Source: Siniperca chuatsi (Eukaryota > Chordata > Actinopteri > Centrarchiformes > Sinipercidae). Taken from it: 64,000 nt of DNA. The DNA lies in the NCBI RefSeq assembly GCF_020085105.1, contig NC_058063.1, forward strand, positions 20,576,262 to 20,640,261, written 5' to 3'. Below the pieces are notes generated by a model that saw nothing but the letters and a program-made list of their open reading frames with translations, had not been told where the DNA came from and ran no database searches. The position numbers and the translations under genes are program-made. This document shows, one piece after another, positions 30,194-40,100 of the stretch; within the stretch, counting starts at the first letter, position 1, and the number at the start of each line of letters is the position of its first letter.

Positions 30194-33100
30194 ATGGATG
30201 CTTCTGAAAATAAGGACCTCGACCAGCAAGTGGAGGCCCCTCATAATGGTACGGAAGAGGAGGAGCTTCACCGTTCTGGTCGACAACGCAACCCCACTGA
30301 GAAGATGCATGCATATAAAGAGGAGGAAGCCCTAAAAAGGGAGAAAAGGTTGATTCAGCTGTATGAAAAATGGAAGGACCTGGCTCGCAACACAAGGGAA
30401 GAGCTAAAAACAGACGTTAGTGAGAGTCAACTGGTAATGCTTATTAACACACTTGAGAAGGGAAGGGATGATGTTATGCATGTCTACCTGGAAATCAGAG
30501 ATTACATTGCTCCATCCAGTGACACTAGACGCAGAATCGACACTTGTGAAGCTGTGACAAAAGATATTTCGAAGATAATTTTTGACAGAATGGCATGTCT
30601 TGAGGACTTTGACAGAGAAAATGTAAAACACAGCCTGCGTGATTTACACCATCACAATTATGCTCGCTCTGTCTATGGATCCACAGTCTCACGCCCCACA
30701 TCATCAAGGTCTACAGTTATGTCCATTGCAGCCAAGCGTGCAGATGCAGCAGCTGATTTAGCAGCCAAAGAAGCAGAATACTCAGTCATACAAGAGATTG
30801 AAGCCCGAAAGTGTGAGCTGGAAAAACTAAAGGCAGAGAAGGATCTAAAAGCAGCTAGAGCCAGACTGCAGGCCTACGATCAAGAAATGGCACAGGAAGT
30901 CAGCATACATTCTTCACACTCACATACAAGGGAACAGCAGGATGTAAGTGTAGCGGTGCAGCAGCATGTAGTTCCATTTCCCATCCAATGTCCTACCAAC
31001 ATCACAGCAACACTACCTCCTCCAAAATCTGATATATCTCATCTCGCTCAAGCTATCCAAGATAGCATAGCCCTGAACAGACTGCCTACAACAGAACCAT
31101 CTGTGTTCAGTGGTGATCCTATCCAGTTCATTGAGTGGAAGGCTGCATTTGTGTCGCTCATTGATGGAAAGGCCATTTCTTCTGCTGACAAGCTGCACTA
31201 TTTAAAAAGGTATGTTGGTGGGCCAGCTCGTAAGTCCCTTGATGGTATCTTCTACAGAAATGATGATGAGGCTTATAATGATGCATGGAACAAGTTGAAC
31301 CAACGGTATGGACAGCCATTTGTCATACAGAAAGCATTTAGAGAAAAACTAGCTAAATGGCCTAAGATTCAGCCTAAAGATGCTGAAGGTTTCAGAGATT
31401 TCTCTGACTTCTTGAATGCGTGTCATCAAGCTATGCCTCATGTCAAAGGGCTTGCAATATTGGATGATTGTGATGAAAATCAGAAACTTGTACACAAATT
31501 ACCAGATTGGGCAGCAGCACGGTGGAACCGCCAGGTCACGCAGACACTTATTGAGACTCATGACTTTCCAAAGTTTATAGATTTCGTGACCTTCATGTCA
31601 ATGGAAGCAGAGGTTACTTGCAATCCAGTCACCTCCTTCAGTGCTCTTCGTGCCTCTGACCCCACTTCAGAAGAACGAAACCTTAAGGACAGTAAAAGGA
31701 ACAGGCCTGATGTCTTTCACATTCAAACAGCTACAGAAAATAAACAAAATGATAAAAACGAACAAAAGCCCATTAAAGGAAATTATAATATGTGTCTCTT
31801 CTGCAAAGACAGCAAGCATAAGATTCACAGCTGTTTTAAATTTGTGGCAAAGTCATTAGAAGAGAAACGGAAATATGTGAAGGAGAACAAGCTCTGCTAT
31901 GGTTGCATGAGACCAGGCCACAGCGCAAAAGACTGCCGTCACCGTCTGTCCTGTGACACCTGTAGAGGTAAACATCCAACGTGTCTACATGATGAAAACT
32001 ACACAAAGAAAGTCAACACTGCACCAGTCTCAAATCAAGGTGACACAGAGATGGCTACTAGTACGTCTCACAAAGTAGAGAATGATGAGCCATCCACCAA
32101 TACTTCAATGATAGTGCCAGTGTGGGTATCAACCGAGAGGAATCCAGCCTGTGAAAAACTTGTTTATGCTCTGCTTGACACCCAGAGTGATACTGTGTTT
32201 GTCGACCGAGATCTGAGCAACAAGCTACAAGCTGACTCCTGTCCTGTGAGACTGAAGTTGACAACCATGACTGCAAAAGATGTTGTTATGCCGAGTGAAA
32301 AGGTGTCCGGTCTCAAAGTAAGAGGCTTCAGCTCCACTGTTGTCCTCAACCTTCCTCCTGCCTACACTAAGGACTCCATTCCAGTGAACCGTACTCACAT
32401 CCCCACTTGTGACACAGCACGACACTGGAAGCATCTCTCTACAATAGTGGACAAAATTCCACCACTTCAGGATTGTGAGGTTGGTCTCCTAATAGGCTAC
32501 AGCTGTCCAAAGGCTTTGGCACCAAAACAGGTGATTTTAGGAGGAGACGATGAGCCTTATGCAGTCCATACAGACCTAGGATGGAGTATTGTTGGTCGTC
32601 TGCCCACACACCATGAATCACAAAGCTTCAACACCATCTGTCATAGAGTAAGCACTAAAGAGCTTCCCCCAGTGACTCCAGCAAATGTTATTAAGGTTTT
32701 GGAGTCTGACTTCAAAGATGCTGGTGAAGATAATAAAACTGTGTCGCAGGATGACATCCTCTTCTTGACCAAACTGCACCAAGGCATAAGGAAGAACGAT
32801 CACGGGCATTACGAGATGCCTCTCCCATTCAAAGAGAGACCTCACTTGCTTAACAATAAGCAGCTTGCCATTGTAAGGCTCAGTCATCTTAAAAGGAAAT
32901 TGTTGAAAGATGAAAGGTACAAGGAACACTATGTTAGGTTTATGGAAGAGGTCATTGAGAGAGGTGATGCGGAAGAAGTGCATGATGAAGGAAAGGTTGG
33001 AGAGAAGTGGTACATCCCTCATCATGGGGTGTATCACCCTAAAAAGCAAGACAAGCTCCGTGTTGTCTTTGACTGCTCCGCCAAGTACCAGGGAACCAGC

Positions 33101-33583
33101 CTCAATGACCATTTGCTCCAAGGCCCAGATTTAATGAATAAGCTGACTGGTGTTCTTGTGAGATTCAGACAACATCCAGTTGCCTTTATGTGCGATGTCG
33201 AACAGATGTTTCACCAATTTCATGTGGAAGAAGCAGATCGAAACTACCTCCGTTTTCTCTGGTGGAAAAACGGAGACTTAACTTCACAGCCACAAGAATA
33301 CCGCATGAAGGTCCATCTTTTTGGTGCTACCTCATCACCTGGATGCGCCAACTATGGTCTGAAACATCTCGCCAAGGAGAATGAGAGTATGTATCCTCTT
33401 GGCTCAAAATTCATCACAACAGACTTTTATGTAGATGACGGTGTCACCAGTGTAGCCAGCGCAGAAGAAGCTGTCCAGGTAGCAAGAGAAGCTCGACAAC
33501 TGTGTGCCTCAGGTGGTCTTAGACTACACAAATTTATTTCAAATGACAGAGTTGTCCTGGATAGCATTCCAATTTCTGAATGA
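30194..33583 (+). CDS. Gag-pol (gag, protease, RT N-part) of the BEL/Pao element
   Basis: 1129 codons opening MDASENKDLDQQ. Residues ~1-250 are a charged, coiled-coil-like gag start (KREKRLIQLYEKW; long Glu/Lys/Ala helix at ~180-230). A DUF1759-like gag core follows at ~290-480 (FSGDPIQFIEWKAAF). Zinc knuckles occur at ~532-600 (CYGCMRPGHSAKDC). Protease has ALLDTQSDTVF at ~660. RT has VVFDCSAKYQGTSLND, the FMCDVEQMFHQF catalytic block near 998 and YVDD near 1079. It ends at a TGA (33581-33583) just after the RT palm, in a frame that stays open for another 124 codons. Role: particle formation and cDNA synthesis. As it stands pol is truncated. Confidence 0.9.
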   Translation: MDASENKDLDQQVEAPHNGTEEEELHRSGRQRNPTEKMHAYKEEEALKREKRLIQLYEKWKDLARNTREELKTDVSESQLVMLINTLEKGRDDVMHVYLEIRDYIAPSSDTRRRIDTCEAVTKDISKIIFDRMACLEDFDRENVKHSLRDLHHHNYARSVYGSTVSRPTSSRSTVMSIAAKRADAAADLAAKEAEYSVIQEIEARKCELEKLKAEKDLKAARARLQAYDQEMAQEVSIHSSHSHTREQQDVSVAVQQHVVPFPIQCPTNITATLPPPKSDISHLAQAIQDSIALNRLPTTEPSVFSGDPIQFIEWKAAFVSLIDGKAISSADKLHYLKRYVGGPARKSLDGIFYRNDDEAYNDAWNKLNQRYGQPFVIQKAFREKLAKWPKIQPKDAEGFRDFSDFLNACHQAMPHVKGLAILDDCDENQKLVHKLPDWAAARWNRQVTQTLIETHDFPKFIDFVTFMSMEAEVTCNPVTSFSALRASDPTSEERNLKDSKRNRPDVFHIQTATENKQNDKNEQKPIKGNYNMCLFCKDSKHKIHSCFKFVAKSLEEKRKYVKENKLCYGCMRPGHSAKDCRHRLSCDTCRGKHPTCLHDENYTKKVNTAPVSNQGDTEMATSTSHKVENDEPSTNTSMIVPVWVSTERNPACEKLVYALLDTQSDTVFVDRDLSNKLQADSCPVRLKLTTMTAKDVVMPSEKVSGLKVRGFSSTVVLNLPPAYTKDSIPVNRTHIPTCDTARHWKHLSTIVDKIPPLQDCEVGLLIGYSCPKALAPKQVILGGDDEPYAVHTDLGWSIVGRLPTHHESQSFNTICHRVSTKELPPVTPANVIKVLESDFKDAGEDNKTVSQDDILFLTKLHQGIRKNDHGHYEMPLPFKERPHLLNNKQLAIVRLSHLKRKLLKDERYKEHYVRFMEEVIERGDAEEVHDEGKVGEKWYIPHHGVYHPKKQDKLRVVFDCSAKYQGTSLNDHLLQGPDLMNKLTGVLVRFRQHPVAFMCDVEQMFHQFHVEEADRNYLRFLWWKNGDLTSQPQEYRMKVHLFGATSSPGCANYGLKHLAKENESMYPLGSKFITTDFYVDDGVTSVASAEEAVQVAREARQLCASGGLRLHKFISNDRVVLDSIPISE

Positions 33584-33958
33584 GCCATTGAAGTAAAAGC
33601 CCTTGACCTCAACTTCGATGACACCCCTTTAGAGAGAGCTTTAGGGATCCACTGGCACATTGATTCTGACAGACTCAGATTCTCTGTTGACCTCAAAGAC
33701 CAGCCAGCAACACGGCGTGGCATACTATCCACAGTTGCATCACTGTATGATCCGCTGGGCTTTATTGCTCCTTTTGTGCTCAGTGGAAAATTAGTGCTTC
33801 AGGAAATGTGCAGAAACGGAACAGGCTGGGATGACCCTCTTCCTAAAGAATTGCAGCCAAGGTGGGAGCTTTGGAAAGCTGATCTTATGAACTTGGAAAA
33901 GATCAATATACTTCGCTGTTATATACCTGCAAACTTTGGAAAGGTCATAAAAAGATGA
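33584..33958 (+). pseudogene. Pol segment between premature stop and frameshift
   Basis: In frame with gag-pol after the TGA. It encodes the RT thumb/connection region: ERALGIHWHIDSDRLRF, GILSTVASLYDPLGFIAPF and ELQPRWELWKADL. It ends at a TGA (33956-33958), where the frame changes and part of the RNase H start appears to be missing. Confidence 0.8.
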
Positions 33959-36006
33959 CAGATGCGAGCAACAGCGGATATGGCCAGTGTTCCTATTTAA
34001 GAGTCACAAACGAAGAAGGTAACATCCATTGTGCCCTGGTCATAGGTAAATCCAGAGTTGCTCCCATTAAGGTCCAGACTATTCCCAGGCTCGAACTGAC
34101 CGCTGCGGTCATCTCAGTTGCCATGAGCAATATGCTTAAACAGGAGCTGGAATATGCAGACATAGAAGAGCACTTCTGGACCGACTCCCAAGTAGTTTTG
34201 GGGTACATTAACAACGAAGCACGCCGCTTTCACACGTTTGTGGCAAACAGAGTGCAGAAGATACATCTCAGCTCTACTCCTCAACAGTGGAGATATGTTC
34301 ACACTAATGAGAACCCTGCTGACCATGCATCAAGGGGTTTAAACGCTGGTGAGATTCTTACATCCAATTGGTTGACAGGGCCAAGAATCTTATGGAAGAA
34401 GAATATACCTCCTGTGGCAGATATTGACACAGCACTAATGACTGGAGATCCTGAAGTGAAACAGGCTCAGACACTGAGTGCAGAAACAACAGAAGTCACC
34501 CTCTCAGACCGCTTGTCAAAGCTGTCTTCATGGTCTGGAGCTGTCCAAGCTGTGGCTCGCCTTGTTCGCCGAGCCAAAGGGGATAAGTCCATCGGTCACA
34601 GTACGGTAGCTGAACGAGAAGATGCTAAACGCATCATCATTAAAGACCTACAAAGAAACACCTATACAGGGGATATCAAGTTATTGAGCAAGGGGGCCCA
34701 GCTGTCACCTAGCAGCAAGCTGTATCATCTTGATGCCTTCCTAGATCAAGAAGGAATACTCAAGGTGGGAGGAAGGCTTTGCGATGCACCCCTACCCAGC
34801 TCAGTCAAACACCCGGTGATCATTCCTAAAGATCACCATATAACAAAGATGATCATCTCTCAATGTCATGAGAATGTCAAGCACCAAGGTAAGGGCCTTA
34901 CTATTAATGAGATCAGATCACAAGGCTACTGGATTCCAGGAATGAGCAGAGCAGTAGCATCCCATGTACATCACTGTGTGACATGTCGGAATCTCAGGAG
35001 ACCCACCGAAGAACAAAGAATGGCCGACCTCCCTTCGGAGCGTACAAATCCATCTCCACCCTTCACATACTGTGGTATGGACTGCTTTGGTCCCTTTGTT
35101 ACTAAACAGGGTCGGAAAGAACATAAAAGGTACGGCCTCCTCTTAACATGTTTCAGCTCCAGAGCTATTCATATCGAAATGCTAAATGACATGTCTACAG
35201 ATGCCTTCATCAATGGCCTGCGCTGTTTCGTTGCATTACGGGGAGCAGTGCGCCAAATCAAATGTGACCAAGGCACCAACTTTGTAGGAGCCAAGAATGA
35301 GCTGAAAAATGCCCTCAAGGAGATTGACGCTGATCGTCTGACAGTGTTCTTAGCTGAGAAGCAGTGTGACATTGTCCTAAATGCGCCCCATTCAAGTCAT
35401 GCAGGTGGGGTATGGGAGAGACAAATCAGAACAGTGAGAAATGTTCTTCGCTCAACTCTCTCACTCTCTTCTGACAAACTGGACGATGCATCACTGCGGA
35501 CATTCTTTAACGAAGCTATGGCGATCGTAAACAGTAGACCACTAACAGTTGACAACCTAAACGACCCCAACACCCTTGCATCTCTCACCCCTAATAACCT
35601 GCTTACTATGAAGTCTGTTCCAGCATTACCACCACCAGGCAGATTCATCAGAGAAGACATCTATGCAAGAAAAAGGTGGCGTCATGTTCAGTACCTCGCA
35701 GAGCAATTTTGGAGTCGCTGGCGTAGGGAGTATCTTTCCAACATTGCCACCAGGCAGCGCTGGCACAGAGCAAAGAGAAACCTGCGAGTAGGAGATATTG
35801 TGATGGAAAAGGCTGATGGTCTGCCTAGAAATGAGTGGCGGCTGGCCAGAGTTACAGAGACTACTACAGATAAAGACGGGCTTGTGAGAAGAGTCAAAAT
35901 ATGCCTTGGTGACCGGAATCTGGAGAAAGATGGTCGTCGTCTCAACAAGCTGTCTGTCATTGAACGCCCAGTCCAGAAGCTGATCCTGTTGCTAGAGACC
36001 GTCTAA
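33955..36006 (+). CDS. Pol C-part (RNase H and integrase) of the BEL/Pao element
   Basis: 683 codons in a different frame from gag-pol. It starts within RNase H (TDASNSGYGQCSY, then ELTAAV and the WTDSQVVLGYI block). It continues to the integrase HHCC zinc finger at ~292-345 (ends HHCVTCRNL). The core has Asp376 (GMDCFG), Asp438 (KCDQGTNF) and Glu488 (GGVWERQ), then a C-terminal domain (RVGDIV). All three integrase acidic residues are present. Without the upstream frame it has no obvious start of its own. Confidence 0.85.
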   Translation: MTDASNSGYGQCSYLRVTNEEGNIHCALVIGKSRVAPIKVQTIPRLELTAAVISVAMSNMLKQELEYADIEEHFWTDSQVVLGYINNEARRFHTFVANRVQKIHLSSTPQQWRYVHTNENPADHASRGLNAGEILTSNWLTGPRILWKKNIPPVADIDTALMTGDPEVKQAQTLSAETTEVTLSDRLSKLSSWSGAVQAVARLVRRAKGDKSIGHSTVAEREDAKRIIIKDLQRNTYTGDIKLLSKGAQLSPSSKLYHLDAFLDQEGILKVGGRLCDAPLPSSVKHPVIIPKDHHITKMIISQCHENVKHQGKGLTINEIRSQGYWIPGMSRAVASHVHHCVTCRNLRRPTEEQRMADLPSERTNPSPPFTYCGMDCFGPFVTKQGRKEHKRYGLLLTCFSSRAIHIEMLNDMSTDAFINGLRCFVALRGAVRQIKCDQGTNFVGAKNELKNALKEIDADRLTVFLAEKQCDIVLNAPHSSHAGGVWERQIRTVRNVLRSTLSLSSDKLDDASLRTFFNEAMAIVNSRPLTVDNLNDPNTLASLTPNNLLTMKSVPALPPPGRFIREDIYARKRWRHVQYLAEQFWSRWRREYLSNIATRQRWHRAKRNLRVGDIVMEKADGLPRNEWRLARVTETTTDKDGLVRRVKICLGDRNLEKDGRRLNKLSVIERPVQKLILLLETV

Positions 36007-36184
36007 CTGCTTCCAGTAGCAACCAAGTGTATCCTTTTCATTATATTACTTAAATTGTAGCATTCATTCTCCATAGTATGGGCACTTTTCGTCCGTTTCT
36101 GAGTTAAAGGTCATTTTTTATTTAAAAATCATTTGTAATTTATATTTCTTAACGTCATACAAATCCCTCATGATTTGGTGGGAG
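36007..36184 (+). other. BEL/Pao 3' untranslated region and polypurine tract
   Basis: Short non-coding stretch after integrase, ending with the purine-rich 'ggtgggag' directly before the 3' LTR, as needed for plus-strand priming. Confidence 0.6.
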
Positions 36185-37166
36185 TGTAAATGACCATTGA
36201 ATCCCCAATCACTGAAGTAGGCCGTCATCATTACTTCCAACCATATGGGGCAGTGTTGCCATGGAACTCCTGAGAAAGGCTTTCACAAGAAAGGACTTTA
36301 TTATTGAACTTGAACCAAATGTTACGTTGTTTGTTTTTGGTTGACTAATAATTCTCGCTGCATACTTAATGTGGACATTGTATTTTTATTTGTTTTATTA
36401 AGTGTACATATTTTACCTCACATGCTTTTATTTTGAAGTCTGGAAAAGGAAGTGCAGCAGCACTCTTTGTGTACATTGGCGCTCTTTTTACGTGAAGCGC
36501 CATTCTGATTTAACGTTAAGAGAGAAAGGATAAACCCTTGGGTACTCACTGTACAAATGTTTGTTTTAAAAAGGTTTCTTTCTACATCTTAGCTCCTGGC
36601 TGAAGGGCACAAGGTACCGTTTTAGTTTTATGTTGTGTGGTAAACTTTGAAGGACTTTGAAGTGTTTGGTTTAGCTATATCATTCTTTAGCTAATGTCGT
36701 TATTGCTTTGTCAGTGTTTCTCTTGATTTGCACTCCAGATAGATTGTTTACAGTAATTCAGCACTTCATTTGGTAATTTTATATAATTAATTTACGTTTT
36801 TCTCTCTAAATTGAGATCGTCCGTTTTACCAAAATTAATTGATTGTTAACTCGGTGTTTCATGTAACGTAGTTAACATCGCACTCTAAAAGGAGATTGTT
36901 GTAATTAAAACAATTCATATAGGTTATTACATTAGCCAGTTTGCTAAAATGTGATTTTATTTACACATTATTTATGATTTAAGCCAATTAATTGCAAATG
37001 TGTATTCGTTTATATATTTATGGATATTTGTATACAATTTGCAGGCAGATGTCTAATGATTGTTTGTTTGTTTTTATTCAGCTCTTACGGTGTTTTTGGA
37101 AATTAAATTCTTTATAAACATCAGTTCCTGAGAGTAAAATGCAGCTGTTCAGCCGGGAATGCTACA
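36185..37166 (+). repeat. 3' LTR of the BEL/Pao element
   Basis: 982 bp, nearly identical to 29087-30068, followed by the second CCAAA target copy. Confidence 0.95.
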
Positions 37167-37329
37167 CCAAACGTAATATAATTTTAAATATAAGTCGTTA
37201 ATATATGTTAAGATTTACGCTAACAAAACTTTGGTCGCTCTTTTCAGTTTAAAATATTATGAAATGTAGTTCCTGAGCCTCACAATTTGTATTGTTTGCG
37301 TTGCTAGGTAACATCTAGCCACACAGGTA

Positions 37330-38606
37330 CAGTGTTGGGCAGTAGCAGCGCTACAAGAAGCGGCGGTACTAGTTTAACTCCATTTCTCAGTAGTGTGGTG
37401 GTGGCATCGCTCTTTTCTGAATCAAATAGCTTTTCAGTAGCTTAGCTCTTTAATTGATCAAGCTACATTTCCACAATCATTTCTGAAACTCAAGTGCAGT
37501 GGAGCTTTCTGCTGCGGCCTGAAATAAAACTACTGAGGATCAGTAAGTGACGCCACCGTCACGCACGGATGTGCGTGTGTAGCCGACAGAAGCACTTCCA
37601 TGTGACAGTGACATGACGTAACAATCCTTGGGCTGACGCCTACGACGTCTGCTGCAGCGAAATACCTTCCAACCGCAAACATACCTTGAAGAAATATCTT
37701 CTTCAATACAGCATGATGTTCATTTTGTAAATTATGGTCCCATTTAGAGTAAAATAAGCAGGGTGTGCTTTAGGGCGGGGCTACCTCGTCGCTCCCACGA
37801 CGACCCGGTATCAGGATAGAGGCGATGTGTATCCACTGCACTGTGTTCATTTAACTAGCTGTAAATTTGTTTTTTGGTGCTGTTGTTGTTTTCAGTTCAT
37901 GAAAGTTAATTGTAACATTTTGGTCGCCTAAAAATGTCTTGTTCCGCATTCGGTTGTACTAAAAGACACCCGAAGGAGTCAGCTGTTCACCTGCAGCTTG
38001 CTAACCTAGCTAGCGCTCGTCCAAATATGGTCACTTCCGGTCACTGGTTGCAAAAACCAAGGTGGCGACGGCCAAAATGCCAATCTCGAGGCTTCAAAAT
38101 GGTAGTCCACAAACCAATGGGTGACGTCCCGGTGACTACGTCCACTTATTCTATACAGTCTATGATACAGACACGCAAGCTTGAGTTCACACATTCGGGT
38201 GAATAAGCTAACATCAATATCGCCAACCAAGCTAATCATCACAATTCAGTGCAGTCTGCAAACACCAGCCAGCAACCTGGCAACAGCTAACCGCTAGCTA
38301 AAAACCTTTCACTGCCTGTTGGCAGAAAATGAATAAAATTAAGCATGGTTGGTTTTGGAGCGCTGAGAGCTGAGAGCACAGCTTATTGACAGTTTTATTG
38401 ATCACTGAGCATTGACTTGGAATGAAGTTGGTTCAGTGTAAAAAAAAAAAAAAAGCTTTGATGTAGTAAGCTACTTTTGCCATGTTGCTGTAGCTTAGCT
38501 TGCTACATTTCTCTGCGCAGTAGCTTCAGTGTAGTGAAGCTTCATTTAATGTAGAGTAACTGGTAGCTTAGCTCACTACACTTTCCAAGTAGCTTGCCCA
38601 ACCGTG
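37330..38606. mobile_element. Non-autonomous hAT-like element, right-arm copy
   Basis: Inverted counterpart of 7546-8840, 1277 bp. It begins CAGTGTTGGGCAGTAGC and ends GCTTGCCCAACCGTG, with flanks CACAGGTA (37322-37329) and CACAGGAA (38607-38614). The poly-A run at 38441-38454 is shorter than the matching run in the left arm. Confidence 0.75.
37934..38206 (+). pseudogene. Captured THAP-like 5' fragment, right-arm copy
   Basis: Plus-strand frame MSCSAFGCTKRHPKES, then repeat-derived residues, matching 7959-8216 with five additional residues (a KPMGD insertion). Same limits as the left copy. Confidence 0.35.
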
Positions 38607-38861
38607 CACAGGAAGTGGTTCACAAGGCTGAACTGTTTTAAAATCCTGCAGTGGCGGACTCGGGCTGTCTGAGGTGCAGGGGAGGAAAACATTAAAATGT
38701 GCACCAGCTGCATGCAGTGGGGCACCGTAAATCAAAGGTGTCCGGTTATACTGTCTGGGTTACTAAAAGTTAATCCACCTTCAAAACATTCCAGCCAATC
38801 AGAATCCAGAGTTCTCAGTGGCCAGAGTATCAAACTTTTTAAACAAAACAAACTGACTTAA

Positions 38862-39090
38862 ACCAAAAGTGTGTAAGATTTAGGTGGCTCTGTTTGCAGA
38901 ATACAGCGATGGTATTCATAAGTATGTTTTCATTAGTGTATAATCACCTGAAAATAAGAATCGTTGTGTTTTGATTTTATATCTACAGAGGGAGCGGGGG
39001 GTTTTTGCGAACGAGCAGTATTCAAATGGTTGCAAGCTGCAATTTCTCTACTTGATGCCACTAAATCCTACACACTGCTCCTTTAAGAGA
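38862..39090. mobile_element. piggyBac-like MITE, right-arm copy
   Basis: Inverted counterpart of 7064-7285, closing with 'cctacacactgctcctttaa'. Confidence 0.6.
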
Positions 39091-40000
39091 CCACGGTATA
39101 ATAACCATATTGCACAATGAGGACTCCTAACATACTGTGTTCATACCTATGTTTGCTGTAGTGAAGGAACAATGCTGAGAGAAATGTATACCATTAATCT
39201 GCGTCGTTGTTAGTACTGACATTGAGTTTAATGAAGCGTTTAGGTCAGCTTCAGACTCTTCACGGCCTGCTCCTGGTCTGTGGAGGAAATAAAGGAGCCT
39301 TTTCTTTGTTTGAAAATAACAGAAATGATAAAACCACAGTTGTTACTGTTCTGTATGTGATTCTTTATCCACTCTGATCTGGGAGCAGCAGGCAGCTCAC
39401 ATCAACATAACTACAGCTTTCTGCTGTTGTGAACTGAGCCTTTAAGGTGTCAATTTAATTTAAGACAATTAAGAACTGAAACTGTAATACTGTCCATTTC
39501 AGCTGTTATATTTACTCTGTTGTTGCATTATTTATTTACTGTAAGCTTGATAGAAATCCTTTGCACAAATATACTTCCAAGTTTTATTTGAATGTAGCAT
39601 TTAATATTATTGCTAGCTAGTACTAGCTACACTGGTTGATGAGGATTCTTAATGAGAAAGTAGTAGAGCCTGCTGGTTAGTGTAGCACAGTTAACAAGCT
39701 GACGTTTAACACAAAATCAATCACATTTTTCATCATATTATTTCTTTAATAAAATGTCCATAAAAGTAAAAAATAAATGTCTACATTGTTATTTGTTCTT
39801 GACTTCAGTAAAGGCTTTGACCAAAACCTTCACTAGATTTCTTTGTTTGGCAGTTTGTCTGGATGGTTTCAGTGAACTGGGTGCGTCTCTACTTGATGAT
39901 TTGGTGTTTAAGAGTAAAAAGCTGAATTATAATTTTGACTTTATTTGAAATCAAGTCGAGTGAGAACTGAGAAATGAATATCTTCATAAGAGCAGACCTT
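39091..40000. other. Outer end of the right arm
   Basis: Mirror of 6281-7063, with an additional segment at about 39605-39735 ('attgctagctagtactagc...') missing in the left arm. No gene is seen. Confidence 0.5.
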
Positions 40001-40100
40001 NNNNNNNNNNNNNNNNNNNNNNNNNNNNNNNNNNNNNNNNNNNNNNNNNNNNNNNNNNNNNNNNNNNNNNNNNNNNNNNNNNNNNNNNNNNNNNNNNNNN
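40001..40100. other. Assembly gap (100 N)
   Basis: Exactly 100 N, the usual placeholder for a gap of unknown size. The inverted-repeat arm ends at its left edge. Confidence 0.99.

Larger units (their letters stand above)
29087..37166 (+). mobile_element. BEL/Pao LTR retrotransposon, full length but with broken pol
   Basis: 8080 bp: two 982-bp LTRs (TGTA...TACA) around a 6.1-kb interior, flanked by the 5-bp duplication CCAAA (29082-29086 and 37167-37171). The other arm keeps the empty site (8995-8999). By eye the LTRs differ at only three bases, so insertion was recent. The interior codes for gag, protease, reverse transcriptase, RNase H and integrase in BEL/Pao order, with no env. One in-frame stop and one frameshift split pol. 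Confidence 0.95.
25745..40000. repeat. Right arm of large inverted repeat, interrupted by a BEL/Pao element
   Basis: Reverse complement of 6281-12350, from 'tgcacataactgcagc' (25745) to 'agcagacctt' (40000), where the N run begins. The retrotransposon and its duplicated 5-bp target occupy 29087-37171. After the gap the sequence does not continue the arm's left-side flank. Confidence 0.9.

Noticed and set aside
32618..33121. 167-codon minus-strand frame
   Set aside because: Antisense shadow of the BEL/Pao pol gene.
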